A stretch of 48,652 nt of DNA, taken from contig NWUY0304610609.1 in NCBI GenBank assembly GCA_004151065.3, positions 1-48,652 on the forward strand. Direction: 5' to 3'. Below the pieces are notes generated by a model. The model made no database searches, was not told where the DNA came from, and saw only the letters and a program-made list of their open reading frames with translations. A program made the translations under genes and the position numbers. Source of the stretch: Larix sibirica. Its lineage: Eukaryota; Streptophyta; Pinopsida; Pinales; Pinaceae. Each line of letters opens with the position of its first letter. The first letter of the stretch is position 1. Of the stretch, positions 22,905 to 33,859 are shown piece by piece.

Positions 22905-24150
22905 CCACCGCCTAGGCCATCACCACTTCTTAGTAGACCTACCTACCCTACCTCAGAAGGGATAACCTAATCTAAGTAAGACCCACCACCTACTTTGGTT
23001 GGCCCAAGCCACGTGATGATGACCCAGAGCTCAATGTTGTTGCCACGTGTACCTATGGAGTTACGCTTTTCCTGCGCCCTATGAGGCTTTGATGACGTTA
23101 TTTATTATTACTCTCGATTTAGTCTCTATCGCTCAATTGTTACGCTCGATTCAGTCTCTCTCGCTCTGCTCAGTATAATAAATATATGCTACTAGTTCAA
23201 TATTACAATTTTGTGCCCAGATTAGTAAAGTCACCTCGGGCCCAGATTTCCTTCTCAGACATAGAAAAAATTACAACCTCAATCCGGTTAAGCACGCTCA
23301 GTCCAATACCTACACTCATAGCATTCTATGTTTTAGCATTCTATAGTCGGTTGGGGAGCGGCAGGCACCCGCTTGGCGAACTTGGCTGAGATATACTAAA
23401 GCGGTCATGAGACTAACCTGTTATAGAAGGATTTAGAGCATAAGTTATAAGTCTTACAGTTATTTTACTCTTTCTATGTAGGTATACCTATTAGAGAATA
23501 CAACTGATAAAATATATCCTACTAGTTCAAATGCATCTTGGGTCTGTCCCATTCAAGAAATAAAACCAGGCAAGGATGTTATGGATAAAGGATATTTCTC
23601 AAAAAATCTTAATTATGGATAAGGACCTCTCCGTGAGATAAGGAAGACAGCTTGGAAGGGAGGTTTAGTTCCAGTCCGGTCAGGTCAGGTTTGGTCCAGT
23701 TGTTCAGGCCAGGCTTTCTTAAAGAAAGAAAGAATCTATCCATTCGATCGGCTTCGCCTTCTTACTAATAAAGTTTGGAAGGTCTTCCTAGCAAATGCCT
23801 GATTTAAGGTAAGTAAATCGAGAAAATGCTTTGATTTCGGGGATATATTTTAGGCAAATGACTTCTTCTTTTCAGGGAGGTTTGCGAATGACTGACTCAT
23901 ATATAAAGAGGAAATGATCTCCTTTAAAAGTAGGTTGACCTTATTGATCTCTACTTTATAGGAAGCCAGATCGAGTTGCCGCTTCGCATGAAAGTATCCG
24001 CTCCGCATTTGATGCACTTTACCTGGGATAACCTTGTCAATTAATTTCTTCCCGAAATGTCTTTTTTATTTATTACCTCAAATTTATAGATAAGTAAATA
24101 ATAGGTAAGTGCCCCTAAATAAGTTAGGTGGGAAATGGCATCAAATGTAA
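22905..24150. other. non-coding, nothing recognised
   Basis: No gene. GTCAGGTC/GGTCCAG words cluster near 23670-23705. The frame 23186-23389 shows no family features. Confidence 0.4.
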
Positions 24151-24306
24151 CTACCGCGTCGTTAATAATGAAATGATTTGATCTACTCTAGTAATTAAAC
24201 CTAGTAATGGAAGAAAGCAACCACCGCATCGTTATTAAAGAGATAAAGGAGCTTATCTACCGCATCGTGATATAAATCAATTCCCATATCTACCCTAGTA
24301 ATGGAA
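24151..24306 (+). repeat. three-copy short repeat, CTACCGCATCGT
   Basis: CTACCGCGTCGTTAATAA (24151), CCACCGCATCGTTATTAA (24221) and CTACCGCATCGTGATATA (24258), interleaved with CTAGTAATGGAA twice (about 24201 and 24295). Irregular spacing. Confidence 0.6.
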
Positions 24307-26010
24307 TATAATATAAGAAGACGTTATTTTGTTCGAACTCCCCATAAGCGGGATTAAGGTATAAAAGCGTTATTAATATATCAAACTAAATCTTGTACCA
24401 GGTGCCGCATGACATTGAACCCTTTTTTTAGTGGAAAACTAACCAAATTAACTTGCCATACTTTGTGAGTTGGAGATAAAACTAACCTAATTAATTTATG
24501 AACTCTTCGTGAGTTAGTTGGAGGTAAAATTACTCTACCAAAGGTGATAAGGGTGAAAAGTCACTTTGGTCCGGAATGAATGGTCCAAGAACGAGGTATA
24601 TTAGCATAAAGAATGGTTCGAGCAGTCCTGTCCAGTAAATAGATCCTTAAACTTTATTGGGCCTTACACTTTAGTGGTCTTAACAATAAGGGTTGGCATT
24701 TGACCTAAAAAATAGGCTTTTATTATTCTTATTATTACCTATTTTTGAAGGCGTGGAATAGAAGAAAAGATATTTATAAAACCAATGTGATGAATAAAAT
24801 TATATCTTTGCGGAAAGTCTTTTTGGAGGGTAGGGCATTCTAAGGCAGGTTCCCAAGTTCTATACCAATGGTATCAAATTACAAGGTTATACCCCACAAT
24901 TGTTTGTATTATATATGTCGAAGTGAGACATTTCTTTCACGTCCTCGAGTCTTTGGGGGTTTGGGTAGGTTGGAGCAAGGAAGGGAGGAGAAACAACGAG
25001 GAAGAAAAAAAAGGAAGGGAGGAGAGATGATAAGGGGGGGAGCATGAGAAGAGCTGTAGTAGGTATCGATAAACACCTGCTAAAAGGGAACCACCATTGA
25101 AACGGTTTTCGAAATAACTATTTTCTCTTCATGAACTATTTCTTTCTTAATGAATGACTCTGAGCACTTATACGTAATGCTAAAAAGGCTAAGAAAGGGG
25201 TATACCTCCTATCCTTTTGGAGCTGGGCATAAGAATGTTCTTCTAAAAAGTTCCTCGTTAAGGTAGTTGCTCGTGAGATCGGGTAGCACGAGTAGGTGGA
25301 TTTCATTATAATTATAATAGAGCAGGTAGGTTGGTTAGAGCAGGTAGATTGGTTTATGATCAGAAAGCTCCGGATCAGTTAGTTTTTCTTGATTAGACAG
25401 AGAGTAGGTTGGTTCATTATAAGGGTTTTCCCTAAAAGGGGCTGACCTTGAATCAATATGTTTTTCACCCGACTTCTACCATCACTCAATACTTACACCA
25501 CCCTTCAACTTCCACTAACTTTTAGCAAGATGGATTTGCTTGACAGTTCTTAACGGATTTGCTTTACATTCACAGGAAGAGCCCCACTCCTCTCTTGGAG
25601 AGCTTATTAACTTATTCACTTAGTCATTTTTGTGTAAGCCTTCCTCCTTTGAATAAGATTGGTTTTCATTTAAGTGAGTGGTGAGCGTGCATACGCAATT
25701 ATCCTTCAAGTGAGCAGCTTCTATCCGTTCAAGTGAGTATCTTTCCTTTCTTAAACCTTTCTCTTATACTATTGCTTTGCCAAAAAGCTGGGTCATAAGA
25801 TGGGAACTAGAGCAACAGATATGTTTTATTATTGGGCAAAGAACCTAGCATTTCAAGTCAGAACTACTATCGGGTGAGACCGGTTATTCAGGTAAGAGGC
25901 GGGGAAGTTGGGAAGTAAACGGGTCCTGTTTCATTTTATTGTCTGCTTGATCCTTTTTCTTTCATTTTGCTATCTGCTCTGTTTGAAGGGGACTTTTCAC
26001 AAGTATTCCA
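24307..26010. other. non-coding, nothing recognised
   Basis: No gene. Local repeats: AACTTGCCATAC and AATTTATGAACTC flank paired GTGAGTTGGAG words near 24470-24525, and GCAGGTAG.TTGGTT occurs twice near 25323-25352. Confidence 0.35.
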
Positions 26011-26011
26011 G

Positions 26012-26135
26012 AGATAAGATGGCATCGTAAGATAAGATCGCGCATCATAAAGACTGCATCATAATATTGCATCATAAGATAGTGCAGTAAGATAGCGTTG
26101 TAATAGTGCATCGTATAGTTACATCGTAAGATAAC
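26012..26135 (+). repeat. degenerate tandem repeat, GCATCGTAAGATA
   Basis: Successive units GCATCGTAAGATAA, GCATCATAAAGACT, GCATCATAATATT, GCATCATAAGATA, GCAGTAAGATA, GCGTTGTAATA, GCATCGTATAGTTA and ACATCGTAAGATAA: about eight units of 11-15 bases. Its proximity to the CTACCGCATCGT repeat 1.7 kb away suggests a shared core. Confidence 0.75.
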
Positions 26136-26694
26136 AGGTAAGGTTCATTGGTATGAGAGATTCCATGGGAGGGAGGACATATCTTTTCTATTTGACTGAA
26201 ACTTATTTATTTACCCAGATCGGAAAAAACACCTGCAGAGCTGCGGTAGGTAGCGATAACTGTGTGTTTAAAGGGCAATTGAGACGCTTTTCAAGATTGT
26301 TTCTATTCGCTTCTTCAACCCAATCCTTATGACTTGAGGACTTTATTTGTTACGTTCTCCTTCAACCCAACTCTTATGATTTGATTGTTTCTATTCGCTT
26401 CTTCAACGCAACCCTTAATAGCAGGGCTGATCTCATTGCCCCTAGGAAGTCAAGTCGGGGTAATTTGATCATAGCACCAGATATAAGAAGGTGAGCTCCT
26501 GATAGCACTTGACCTCTCTCTAACTTTATATTTCACTTGGCCTTTAAATTAGCTCGCTTACTCTTACGGTGAGAAAGGAACCAAAAACTTTCATTAGGCC
26601 AGCAGGTTATTAGTATGGGACTCTCTTGATCGGTACTTCATGGTAGCAAGGGAGAATGGTTTCCGTAACTCTTTGATTTATTTCTCGAGAAGTA

Positions 26695-26795
26695 AGAGCG
26701 TGAGTCACACGGCTATACGAGTCAAGGGTGGAATGGAAATAGTGAGAAAATGCACTAGAACGGTGCGAAGCCGCTCTCCCTTAGTAGGAGGGGGA
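26695..26795 (+). repeat. duplicated ~70-bp block followed by dispersed 35-bp repeat
   Basis: AGAGCGTGAG, GAGTCAAGGGTGGAATGG and ATGCACTAGAACGG parallel 27475-27532. The right end (26762-26795) is copy 2 of the GGTGCGAAGCCGCT repeat found at 8171. The AGAGC start and the internal stem are loosely reminiscent of group II intron domain V, but neither copy has the full hairpin with a GAAA loop, so I do not call an intron. Confidence 0.4.
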
Positions 26796-27246
26796 GGACA
26801 TTTAGAAGGTTTTTAACATTTGCTTAAGCTCTATTGCTCAACCTTCTTTCACTTAAACAAGCATGCGTGAGCGATAAGACTTTTCTATGGGAGACTAACA
26901 GATGGAGAAGACTCGATAAAGCCTGATTTATTGATTGACTTGCCTAGACAAAGCTTAATTGATTGATTTGCCTCACAGGTTTCAAGTAATTGTGTATTTC
27001 TTCCAATCCTTTTTTAAGTGATCATGTTTTTAAAGTAATCGTGTACTTTAACCAACCCTGAGTAACCAATCCTCATTTGAATGAACGATGTATACTTTCA
27101 CTGACATCTTCAACTAAAATCTTCCATAGCCGCCATAGTCGAGGGTAAGGATAAATCCCTATGGCACTTATTTACTAATTGAGACTTGAAAGTGATCGGT
27201 TTAATATATCTATAAACAAACATTGGACTGTAAGTAAGGACCTTAA

Positions 27247-27416
27247 GCAGATTCAGGTAAGGCAGCAGGACCCCCTAAGGCAGACTCAGGTCAGAAAGAC
27301 TCAGGTTAGGCCGGCGGCTCTGGTGAGGAGGTAAACTCAGGTAAGGTAGATTCAGGCGAGACAGACTCATATAAGGTAGACTCAGATCAGGTAGGCTCTG
27401 ATGAGGTAGACTCACA
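27247..27416 (+). repeat. degenerate tandem repeat, GGTAGACTCAGGTAA
   Basis: About ten to eleven units of roughly 15 bases: AGATTCAGGTAAGGC, AGACTCAGGTCAGAA, AGACTCAGGTTAGG, AAACTCAGGTAAGGT, AGATTCAGGCGAGAC, AGACTCATATAAGGT, AGACTCAGATCAGGT, AGGCTCTGATGAGGT, AGACTCAC. The period is a multiple of three and there is no stop in one frame, but the codons give an unremarkable low-complexity peptide. Confidence 0.8.
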
Positions 27417-27474
27417 GTTGGGGACTTAAATCAAATCTATCTTCTTTCTTGAAAAGCCAGAGCAAGAGCGTCGT

Positions 27475-27532
27475 ATGATGAGAGACGAGTTACAGGTAGA
27501 ATGGGAAGTAGTGCTATAACGCACTAAAACGG
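27475..27532 (+). repeat. second copy of the AGAGCGT block
   Basis: Partner of 26695-26764: AGAGCGTCGTATG, GAGAGACGAGTTACAGG, GTAGAATGGGAAGTAGTG, CGCACTAAAACGG. It lies immediately downstream of the 15-base tandem array. Local stem TCGT/ACGA. Confidence 0.45.
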
Positions 27533-28690
27533 CCATTTCAAAGACTTGACCTCCATCCTTTGAATCTGGGAGCCTCTTTGGTGAGATGGTTGCTTGGAGT
27601 CGAACCTCTCAGAGGACCTTGTATCCTTATTCCCTTGTGGCTTTGGGATTCGACCCTGCCTTATTTGCCTGGCTGGGATTGGAATTTGATTCGCCGCCGG
27701 ACTTTCCTTCACTGGTTATTTCTATTAGCCTTTTAGGACGGATGGCACGATCCTAAGCTAAAGACACATTAAGTAAGAGAGGTTGCGAACAGCAACTTTC
27801 TAGGCAGGTGCACAACACTGGTAAAAAAATCCCTCTTCCTATCTGCTAACAAGTTTCATATTTATTACTCTATTTGGGAGGTACAAAAAAAACTCCATTA
27901 GATTGGCGTTAATTGAATGGATCTCCGGAAATATAGAACATTTGGAGCATCTGATCGGATAGAGTACTAAGAAGTCTAGTAAGTTCTTTTAAATGGTAGG
28001 TAAAAATGGTGCAGCTAAGGATTGATTGCCAACTGTTTCTTACGGCAACTACTGTTCACTATGGATATAGGCTAATTTTGGACGCTATTACATAGTAGTT
28101 GAGTTGTCTACATTATTAATAGCTAAAGAAGCATTATTTATTTGCAAGGATTAAGAAAGTTAGTCGGTCTGAACTGGCACAAACCAGTAAGGTATAAATA
28201 GAATGTACCAATCCCTTGACGCAACTCGCTTAGTTGGAATTTCAGAAGGTGGTTAGGCGTTCAAAAGAAGTTGGTTATATTGGCCTTGTGTTTTTATAAT
28301 AATCTTTGAGGCAGGAAGTTTTATACCTCCTTAGATAATATAGAAGGCCTGGGATATTGACTCTATCCCCTATGCCCGCTGCTGCTTTCATCAAAGTCTC
28401 GATACGATGGACCCTTTAATGGGCCTTAATAATTGGAGAATATCTCCTTATAATAATATAAAGGCCATGCTTCAAATCACAATTTTTTATCAGGGATTGG
28501 GGAGTTGTTAGATGCCGTATTGTTACTCGTTTTCTTCTAAGATTGAAATCCTAGCGTTTTGATCAAAGTGAAGTTCTTTTTTGCTTTATTTGTTCATGTT
28601 CAATCCGAATAAGGTTACTAAATTACTTGAAATAGCCCCTTAGACAACTTCTATTTTAATAGTTTTTATGGTTTCCCCTTCCCGGCAACC
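27533..28690. other. non-coding, nothing recognised
   Basis: The minus frame 27524-27712 has no family features. No RNA gene found. A GGTTCGACTCC string on the minus strand near 27600 resembles a tRNA T-arm but has no partner stems. Confidence 0.4.
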
Positions 28691-28872
28691 AGGGAGTGTA
28701 TCTCTATGAATACCAAGGCAGGTGGAAGGACTGACCAAGCAATCAAGCAGGAAATATCTCTGCGGCTGAAGCACTAACTTACCAAGAAAACAAACGCTAA
28801 CAGCAAGGGGGTGTATCTCTGTGAATACCAAGGCAGGTGAACGGAAGGAAGAACTGACCGACCAAACAAGCA
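28691..28872 (+). repeat. ~60-bp direct repeat, two copies
   Basis: GTGTATCTCTATGAATACCA with AGGCAGGTGGAAGGACTGACC at 28691-28751 is repeated at 28805-28872 with an insertion of GAAGGAA and a duplicated GACC. The spacing is about 114 bases. Confidence 0.8.
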
Positions 28873-29536
28873 ACCGGGTAATCACCTATGTACCAAAGGG
28901 TGTAGACGCAACAAATAACTTATATGTAGTGTCACTTCATTTGCATTTGAAACAGAAACAGACGCAGTTCAATATGATTAAGTCATACCCGAAACATAAA
29001 GTAGGTGTTTCTTAGGAGGGTCCTTATGTGTTCAACAGGAAATGGGTTTTTCTTGCCTGAATCCTTACACTTAGCACTAGAGTGAATCCTCGCACTTAGC
29101 ACTTGGCCGGAAGGAGTGGCCAGGGGAGATGTAGTGCCCAGCGTTATAGGAACCTGATAATCCTGCTTGCAGTTGATTGACGGCTGGCGGGTGGTGGCCT
29201 AGCTCGGATTGCTAGCTTATATTGCTTTGGAACGGGACATAGTAGAGGCTTTAAACTTGAGAGATTTTAGCTATTCACCATAGTTTATTATATCTGTAAT
29301 AAAACAGGGTCCGGGCGTTGCAGGACGGACACAAGGCTTTAATTTTTTGCCCATTAAGACAAATCTGGTACACTCCGGATAATCTCATATATAATGCAAG
29401 TTACCGCACCTATACCTTTTAGGGACCACCTTAATTGAAGGCTTAATTGAAGGGATCCGCTTATGCTACCATCTGAAACACTACCTACCAGGTTGGGCGC
29501 AGGGCCCCGGTTGGGTGGGAATAGATAAGAAGAGGG
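28873..29536. other. non-coding, nothing recognised
   Basis: No gene. It includes the unrelated DNA joined to the 3' end of the integrase fragment at 29537. CACTTAGCAC occurs twice near 29068-29103. Confidence 0.4.
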
Positions 29537-30210
29537 CCATTTGTTCACAATTTCTGTTTGGCCGTCAGTCTGTGGGTGATAACTCGTGCTGGGAGTAAAC
29601 TCCGTACCTGCCAATCTGAAAAGCTCCTGCCAAAATGCCCCGAGAAATCTGCTATCCCTGTAACTGACAATGTTCTTAGGCAGCCCGTTTAACCTGAACA
29701 CCTCCCTGAAAAAGACCTCTGCCATCTGTGACGCTTAATAGTCCGAGGGAATAGCAAATAAATGTGCGAACTTCGTCAACCTGTAAACTACCATATAAAT
29801 ACAATTTCGGCCCTGCACCTTTGGTAGTCCTGTGATGAAGTCCATTGAAATACTTTCCCATTTCTGTTCCGGTATAGGCAACGGCTGCAGTAGTCCGGCC
29901 GGATGGTTCTGCTCGGTCTTATTCTGCTGACATACCAAGCACTCTCGCACATGCTTCAACACATCATTCTTAAGGCCCTTCCAAGCAGCGAACCTCTCCC
30001 TGATCTGACGATACGTTTTGAGGTACCCCTGGTGCCCTGCTAGTGGTGAATCGTGTGTGGCTCTCAGGATATTCTCTTTAAACTTGGATTCCGGCACCAA
30101 ATTAATTCTGTCTTTGTAGAAGATGATGTCGTCTACTATCCTGTACCTGTCATCCTGGATCTGCCCGTCCAACAATTCACAAGCAAATTGGTAAAGGTAG
30201 TAGGTCGCAC
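29537..30210 (-). pseudogene. Ty3/gypsy retrotransposon integrase fragment
   Basis: Integrase inserts retrotransposon DNA into the host genome. On the minus strand the frame shows the zinc-binding H-H-C-C region (HDSPLAGHQGYLKTYRQI, then ECLVCQQNK), the Lys-rich linker, MDFITGLPKVQGRN with the first catalytic Asp, and the DGQTE motif with the catalytic Glu. The second catalytic Asp is lost: SYRDSRF stands where SDRD is expected. The motif after CIYMVV also has Tyr for the usual Asp. One in-frame TAA (29735-29737) splits an otherwise single frame. Similarity ends abruptly after NKW at 29537, and a little earlier sequence (YQFACELLDGQ) extends to about 30210. There is no RT, RNase H or LTR beside it. 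Few lesions suggest a fairly recent arrival. Confidence 0.95.
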
Positions 30211-31364
30211 AAAACTAAATGCAAAGTGCTTTACTAAGTAAAGGCTGGTCAAAAGGCAAGGTGGTTGTTGGTAGCATTAGGTGTAAAATAAAATAATGCA
30301 ATTAGGCATATAAAGTTACAATACAAACCTTTCCTTCCTCCTCCTTCTGTGGGCTTTCCTTGGTGAGGCTGGTGTGGGTAAAGCTCCAGGTTACGGGGTA
30401 AGGCTAAAGGTAGAAGGTAAAAAGGTATCAGGCGGCAGGCATATTGAAAGGTGCTCAAGCTAAAAGGCAATTGAATCCATGTGGCCTGTGATAGTAAAAC
30501 TTTTTGAAAATGGTAAAATTTCTGAAATAGACCTTCACTTTCATACCCCCTATGAGTGCACTACGTTCCTCGGACCCACCCCCAAAAGAGGTTGTGAGAA
30601 AGGGAAAAAGAAAATGAAAAGAAGGTTTTCCGTATTCATTACCATCTGAAGAAGTTATTGCCTGCACCGAGGCCGGGTAGGCCATATCTCAATCAATATA
30701 AAAATAAAGAGACTATCTGTCAGCTTTCGTTATATACGTAATTATACCACAAAAGCTCATAAACTTCTTTCATTTACTAACCATTTGAAGAGCTGAGTCC
30801 AATTGATGATGTTGAGGAGCTGGATTATTTGTATTCTGCCGGGGGTATTAAACCATGAGTCCTCTGCCCACCGTTAGTCTTAAACCGAAATAGAAGGGAG
30901 AGGAGGGGATAGAAGGGAGAGGAGGGGATAGAGTCAGAAAGGAGCCAGTAGCCTAAGCCAAGCGATAAAGTGAGTGAACTGATGACTGATTGATTGGATT
31001 TGATCTATTGCCAATCTTCTGCCAGGGGTGATACAACGGACGGATAGGGCCAACAGAAAGAGAAAACCCGACGGAGGAAGGCAAGCAGGGAAGGCAGACT
31101 GACATGTGGAAGAGAGAGTAGTTCTATTTCTTCTCTTTCCCCATGTAATCTCCCATTATATAGGATATTATGCAATTATCTTATATAAGAATAGGTATAT
31201 CTAGGAGTTAACGGAAAGCGGATTGAACTGAACAACTCTGGAGAACTTAATGAATCACACAACTCTGGGGAACTTACTGATGTTGGAGACCCCAGTGTAG
31301 TTCATATCTAGTGCCAGTGGTGATCTAGCTCTTGTTTAGCCCATTGTCTTGTCGTTCACCTTAG
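30211..31364. other. non-coding, nothing recognised except a tandem repeat
   Basis: No gene. It holds the 19-bp tandem at 30891-30928. CAACTCTGGRGAACTTA occurs twice near 31230-31275. Confidence 0.4.
30891..30928 (+). repeat. 19-bp tandem repeat, two perfect units
   Basis: TAGAAGGGAGAGGAGGGGA is repeated exactly head to tail, then TAGAG begins a third unit. Purine-only except for T. Confidence 0.9.
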
Positions 31365-31663
31365 GTTCCCGTGTCGTTAAAGCAAACATAGAAGCGATGT
31401 CTGCCATTACTCCCGCTGCACATAGAGGTGCAATAGTATATTCCAGACCGTTGTCACCTGTAATAGCTCCATGCTTACAAGGTCATCTGGACAATAATTT
31501 GATTTATTAAGTATTTACCATACTGGAAAAGGGGGATACAACAGATTCCTTGGATGGCAATTATCGTAATGTTGCTAACTTTTTTGGATTTACCTACTGC
31601 TCTTTAATTCCTGTTGTGTACAGACCAAGGCTTTTGCTGTGTGGAAAGGAAGGCACTGGCTTG
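31365..31663 (+). pseudogene. exon 1 of 3, plant ATAD2/CDC48-like AAA-ATPase gene fragment
   Basis: This belongs to the bromodomain-linked AAA-ATPase (ATAD2/Yta7-like) family, a nuclear chromatin ATPase. Recognisable text in order: VVKANIEAMSAITPAAHRGA, SRPLSPVIAPCLQGHL, GDTTDSLDGNYRNVANFFGF and SLIPVVYRPRLLLCGKEGTG. One in-frame TAA at 31508. The left edge follows a TTAG acceptor-like site at 31361-31364, and the right edge is a GTATGA donor at 31664. A short internal deletion may precede EAMS. The fragment belongs to the region after the main AAA module of the family, judged from memory. Confidence 0.85.
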
Positions 31664-31777
31664 GTATGAATATAAAATGCCTTTACTTTGAATCCGCTCA
31701 TTTAAACTGTTGAGAATCTCAAGTAAACCAATAAGTTTTATGATATTCTTTTTAGTTTTTTGTGCTTTGTATGCCAG
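31664..31777 (+). other. retained spliceosomal intron 1
   Basis: GTATGAATAT donor and TTTGTGCTTTGTATGCCAG acceptor with a T-rich 3' part, 114 bases. Removing it joins TGL to DHIGPAVLH in frame, as expected for the family. The presence of a GT-AG intron shows that the DNA, not an mRNA copy, was transferred. Confidence 0.85.
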
Positions 31778-31966
31778 GATCACATTGGCCCTGCAGTGTT
31801 ACATTAACTAGAGATATTCCCTTTGCATTCGCTTGGGCTTCCGTCACTTCTGTCTGATCCAAGTGCCAAGACCCCTGAAGAAGCATTAGTACATATTGTG
31901 GGAGAAGCAAGAAGGAATACACCTTATATATTTTAATTGCCTCAACTTCAACTATGGTGGGAAACT
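31778..31966 (+). pseudogene. exon 2 of 3, ATAD2/CDC48-like gene fragment
   Basis: Exactly 63 codons: DHIGPAVLH, stop, LEIFPLHSLGLPSLLSDPSA, KTPEEALVHIVGEARRNTPY, then a second stop and LPQLQLWWET. The stops are TAA at 31805-31807 and 31934-31936. Residues around them still match the family pattern (HSLGLPSLLSD, EARR.TP, WWE), so decay is limited to a few substitutions. Confidence 0.9.
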
Positions 31967-32117
31967 GTGAGTATATTTTTTATGCATTAGCTTTCTGTCT
32001 TTTCCATATAAACATTTTTGGTAGTATGTTCTGAAATCATTATGGCCAGATTGCCAGAGTTTCCCCAATAACATTCAAGTTTCTTATTTTGTTTCATTGC
32101 ACCTATGAGCTTCACAG
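31967..32117 (+). other. retained spliceosomal intron 2
   Basis: Donor GTGAGTATATTTT, acceptor TGAGCTTCACAG, 151 bases, T-rich. A phase-0 intron between Thr (WWET) and Ala (AHDQL), which restores the family reading WWET-AHxQL. Confidence 0.85.
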
Positions 32118-32260
32118 GCACATGATCAGCTAAGAGCTTTTTTAGAAACTATTATGGAAGAGTTACCCTCATATCTTCCTGTATTACTTCTTGCAACTTC
32201 GTCGGTGCCGTTTGGTGAACTAGACGAAGAAGTCGCTTCATTGTTTGCTCGCCGCTATGT
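32118..32260 (+). pseudogene. exon 3 of 3, ATAD2/CDC48-like gene fragment
   Basis: The frame reads AHDQLRAFLETIMEELPSYL, PVLLLATSSVPFGELDEEVA, SLFARRYV with no stop. The PVLLLATSS strand and the following acidic segment are typical of an AAA sensor region. A GTATGT donor-like site at 32261 marks the end, and no following exon is seen before unrelated sequence, so the gene is truncated at both ends. Confidence 0.9.
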
Positions 32261-32263
32261 GTA

Positions 32264-33360
32264 TGTATTATAGATTTTTTATTTTGTTAGCCCTTGCCCT
32301 CCCTTCGGTCAAGCAAGTATACCTTTGGTACTTTTTTTTTAGAGAGGGAAGTTGCCCCTTTTTACCCTCCATCCTTCCACCTGGTTACTCCCCAAAGTAA
32401 TCCACTCCTTAGTTTATACCTCCCCACAATGGAAGCCATGCGGGTTAGCATCATTGACATGGTTGCTTATGGTATTTATCCCCCTTTCCGTCATTCGGTA
32501 CACCTTAATAGTGCTAAACTATAATTCTCTCAATGTCTTAACTTTTCGTGAGGCTAATTACATGCAACATAAAAAAATTTATTATAAAACATCTCCAAAC
32601 TTAGCCAAGGGAATATAAATGTCCTACCCCAAAACTTTCAATCTCCTTCAAGGTTCCCTTTTAATCCAAGTGTTCATCCAACGAAAGTCCTGAATGTGAA
32701 CCAAGTATTCATTTCAACTTATACATAACCAGTGAACCAAGCATAAATCCCAACATGCTCCTAACCTCTTAATTAAGCATACATGCCAAAATTTTCCCAA
32801 TTGCAAAGACAAGCATACATACCAAATTATCCCAGTCACCTCAACAAAAATTAACGCCAACAATGACACAACCTAAAAGCGTTCACTTCCAAGGAAGTAG
32901 GAACCCGAGTATGAGCATATTCGATGCCTCCCTATTATAACATAGTTTTTTTCTCTTTAACCAAGAATGGGAGGTGGTAGTGGGTCACCACCATATGGGG
33001 GCAATGAAAGATGAAAAAGGGCCTTAATAAAAGCATCTTTAGTTGGTGGGCACTCAATTACCGAGTCGCAAAGCCAGGCCATTTGGCAGGATCAGTTAAG
33101 AAACACTTAATGGCATCATCTCCCTTATTGGTGTTATAAAATGCTGTACTAACTCTGATCAAAATAATAATAAAACAACTAGCAGCATATGTTTGCTATA
33201 ATTCCCTGGCTTCTAAAAAAACAACAGGTATTTCTCTTGCCTCTGCTTCCTCACTGATCCGGCGGCTCTACTGCTTGGGCTCTCCTGCTTGCGTTGCTCT
33301 CTCTTCTCCTAGCTGGGCTCTAACTCCCCCCTCCTATCTAGCCTTACCTCCCTATTCGAC
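32264..33360. other. AT-rich non-coding; possibly more nuclear-derived DNA
   Basis: No gene recognised. AAGCATACAT words recur near 32775-32825. On the minus strand near 33090-33140 a short phrase, DDAIKCFLTDPAKWPGFA, looks protein-like but is too short to assign. Confidence 0.35.
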
Positions 33361-33399
33361 GTCTTGTTTTTTTGAAAACTCATCCCTACAAACTGCTGA

Positions 33400-33850
33400 T
33401 TAGCCTTTGTAACCTCATACCTGGACCCTATAGCCTACGCACTCAGCCTTGGGAAATGCCTTGGGAGGGACTAAGCCTTTGGAGCAGCTTCATCCCTACA
33501 GACTTGGTGGGATCAGTCACCCTACAGCCCATGCACTCTGCCTTTCTTGGGTTCTTCCTTTGGTTATATAAGCCTTCCTTGGGAATAAACTATGCCTAAT
33601 ACTAACTATGCCTTGGCTGGGAAACACCCTTGGAAATAATACTTTTGTGGGGCTATCCCTGGTAAATGCGTCAGACCTACGCCTTTGCACCTTACACTCT
33701 GCCTTTGGAAGAATAAAAACTATGTCTATTACTTCCTACTTGGACACTTACTGACACTCTCATTTAGGAAATTAAGCTACAGACTTTACCTAAGCCTTAC
33801 CCTCTGACCTAGAAACTCTGAAGTTGCCTCCTTACTTGTACGCTTCCTTT
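33400..33850 (+). repeat. CCTTGGGAAAT-rich degenerate repeat, cluster 1
   Basis: Recurring words GCCTTGGGAAATG, CCTTGGGAGG, CCTTGGGAATAAA, CCTTGGAAATAATA, ACTATGCC (repeatedly), TTACACTCTGCC and CATCCCTACA. Similar words occur at 40025-40195. Irregular spacing and no coding frame. Confidence 0.5.
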
Positions 33851-33859
33851 CAAATACTC

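Noticed and set aside
26695-27532. group II intron domain V in the AGAGCGT blocks
   Set aside because: The hairpin is incomplete, the GAAA-type loop and terminal GUUC are missing, and the two copies differ just where pairing should be conserved.
27590-27640. tRNA gene on the minus strand (GGTTCGACTCC)
   Set aside because: No matching acceptor, anticodon or D stems can be formed around the T-arm-like string.
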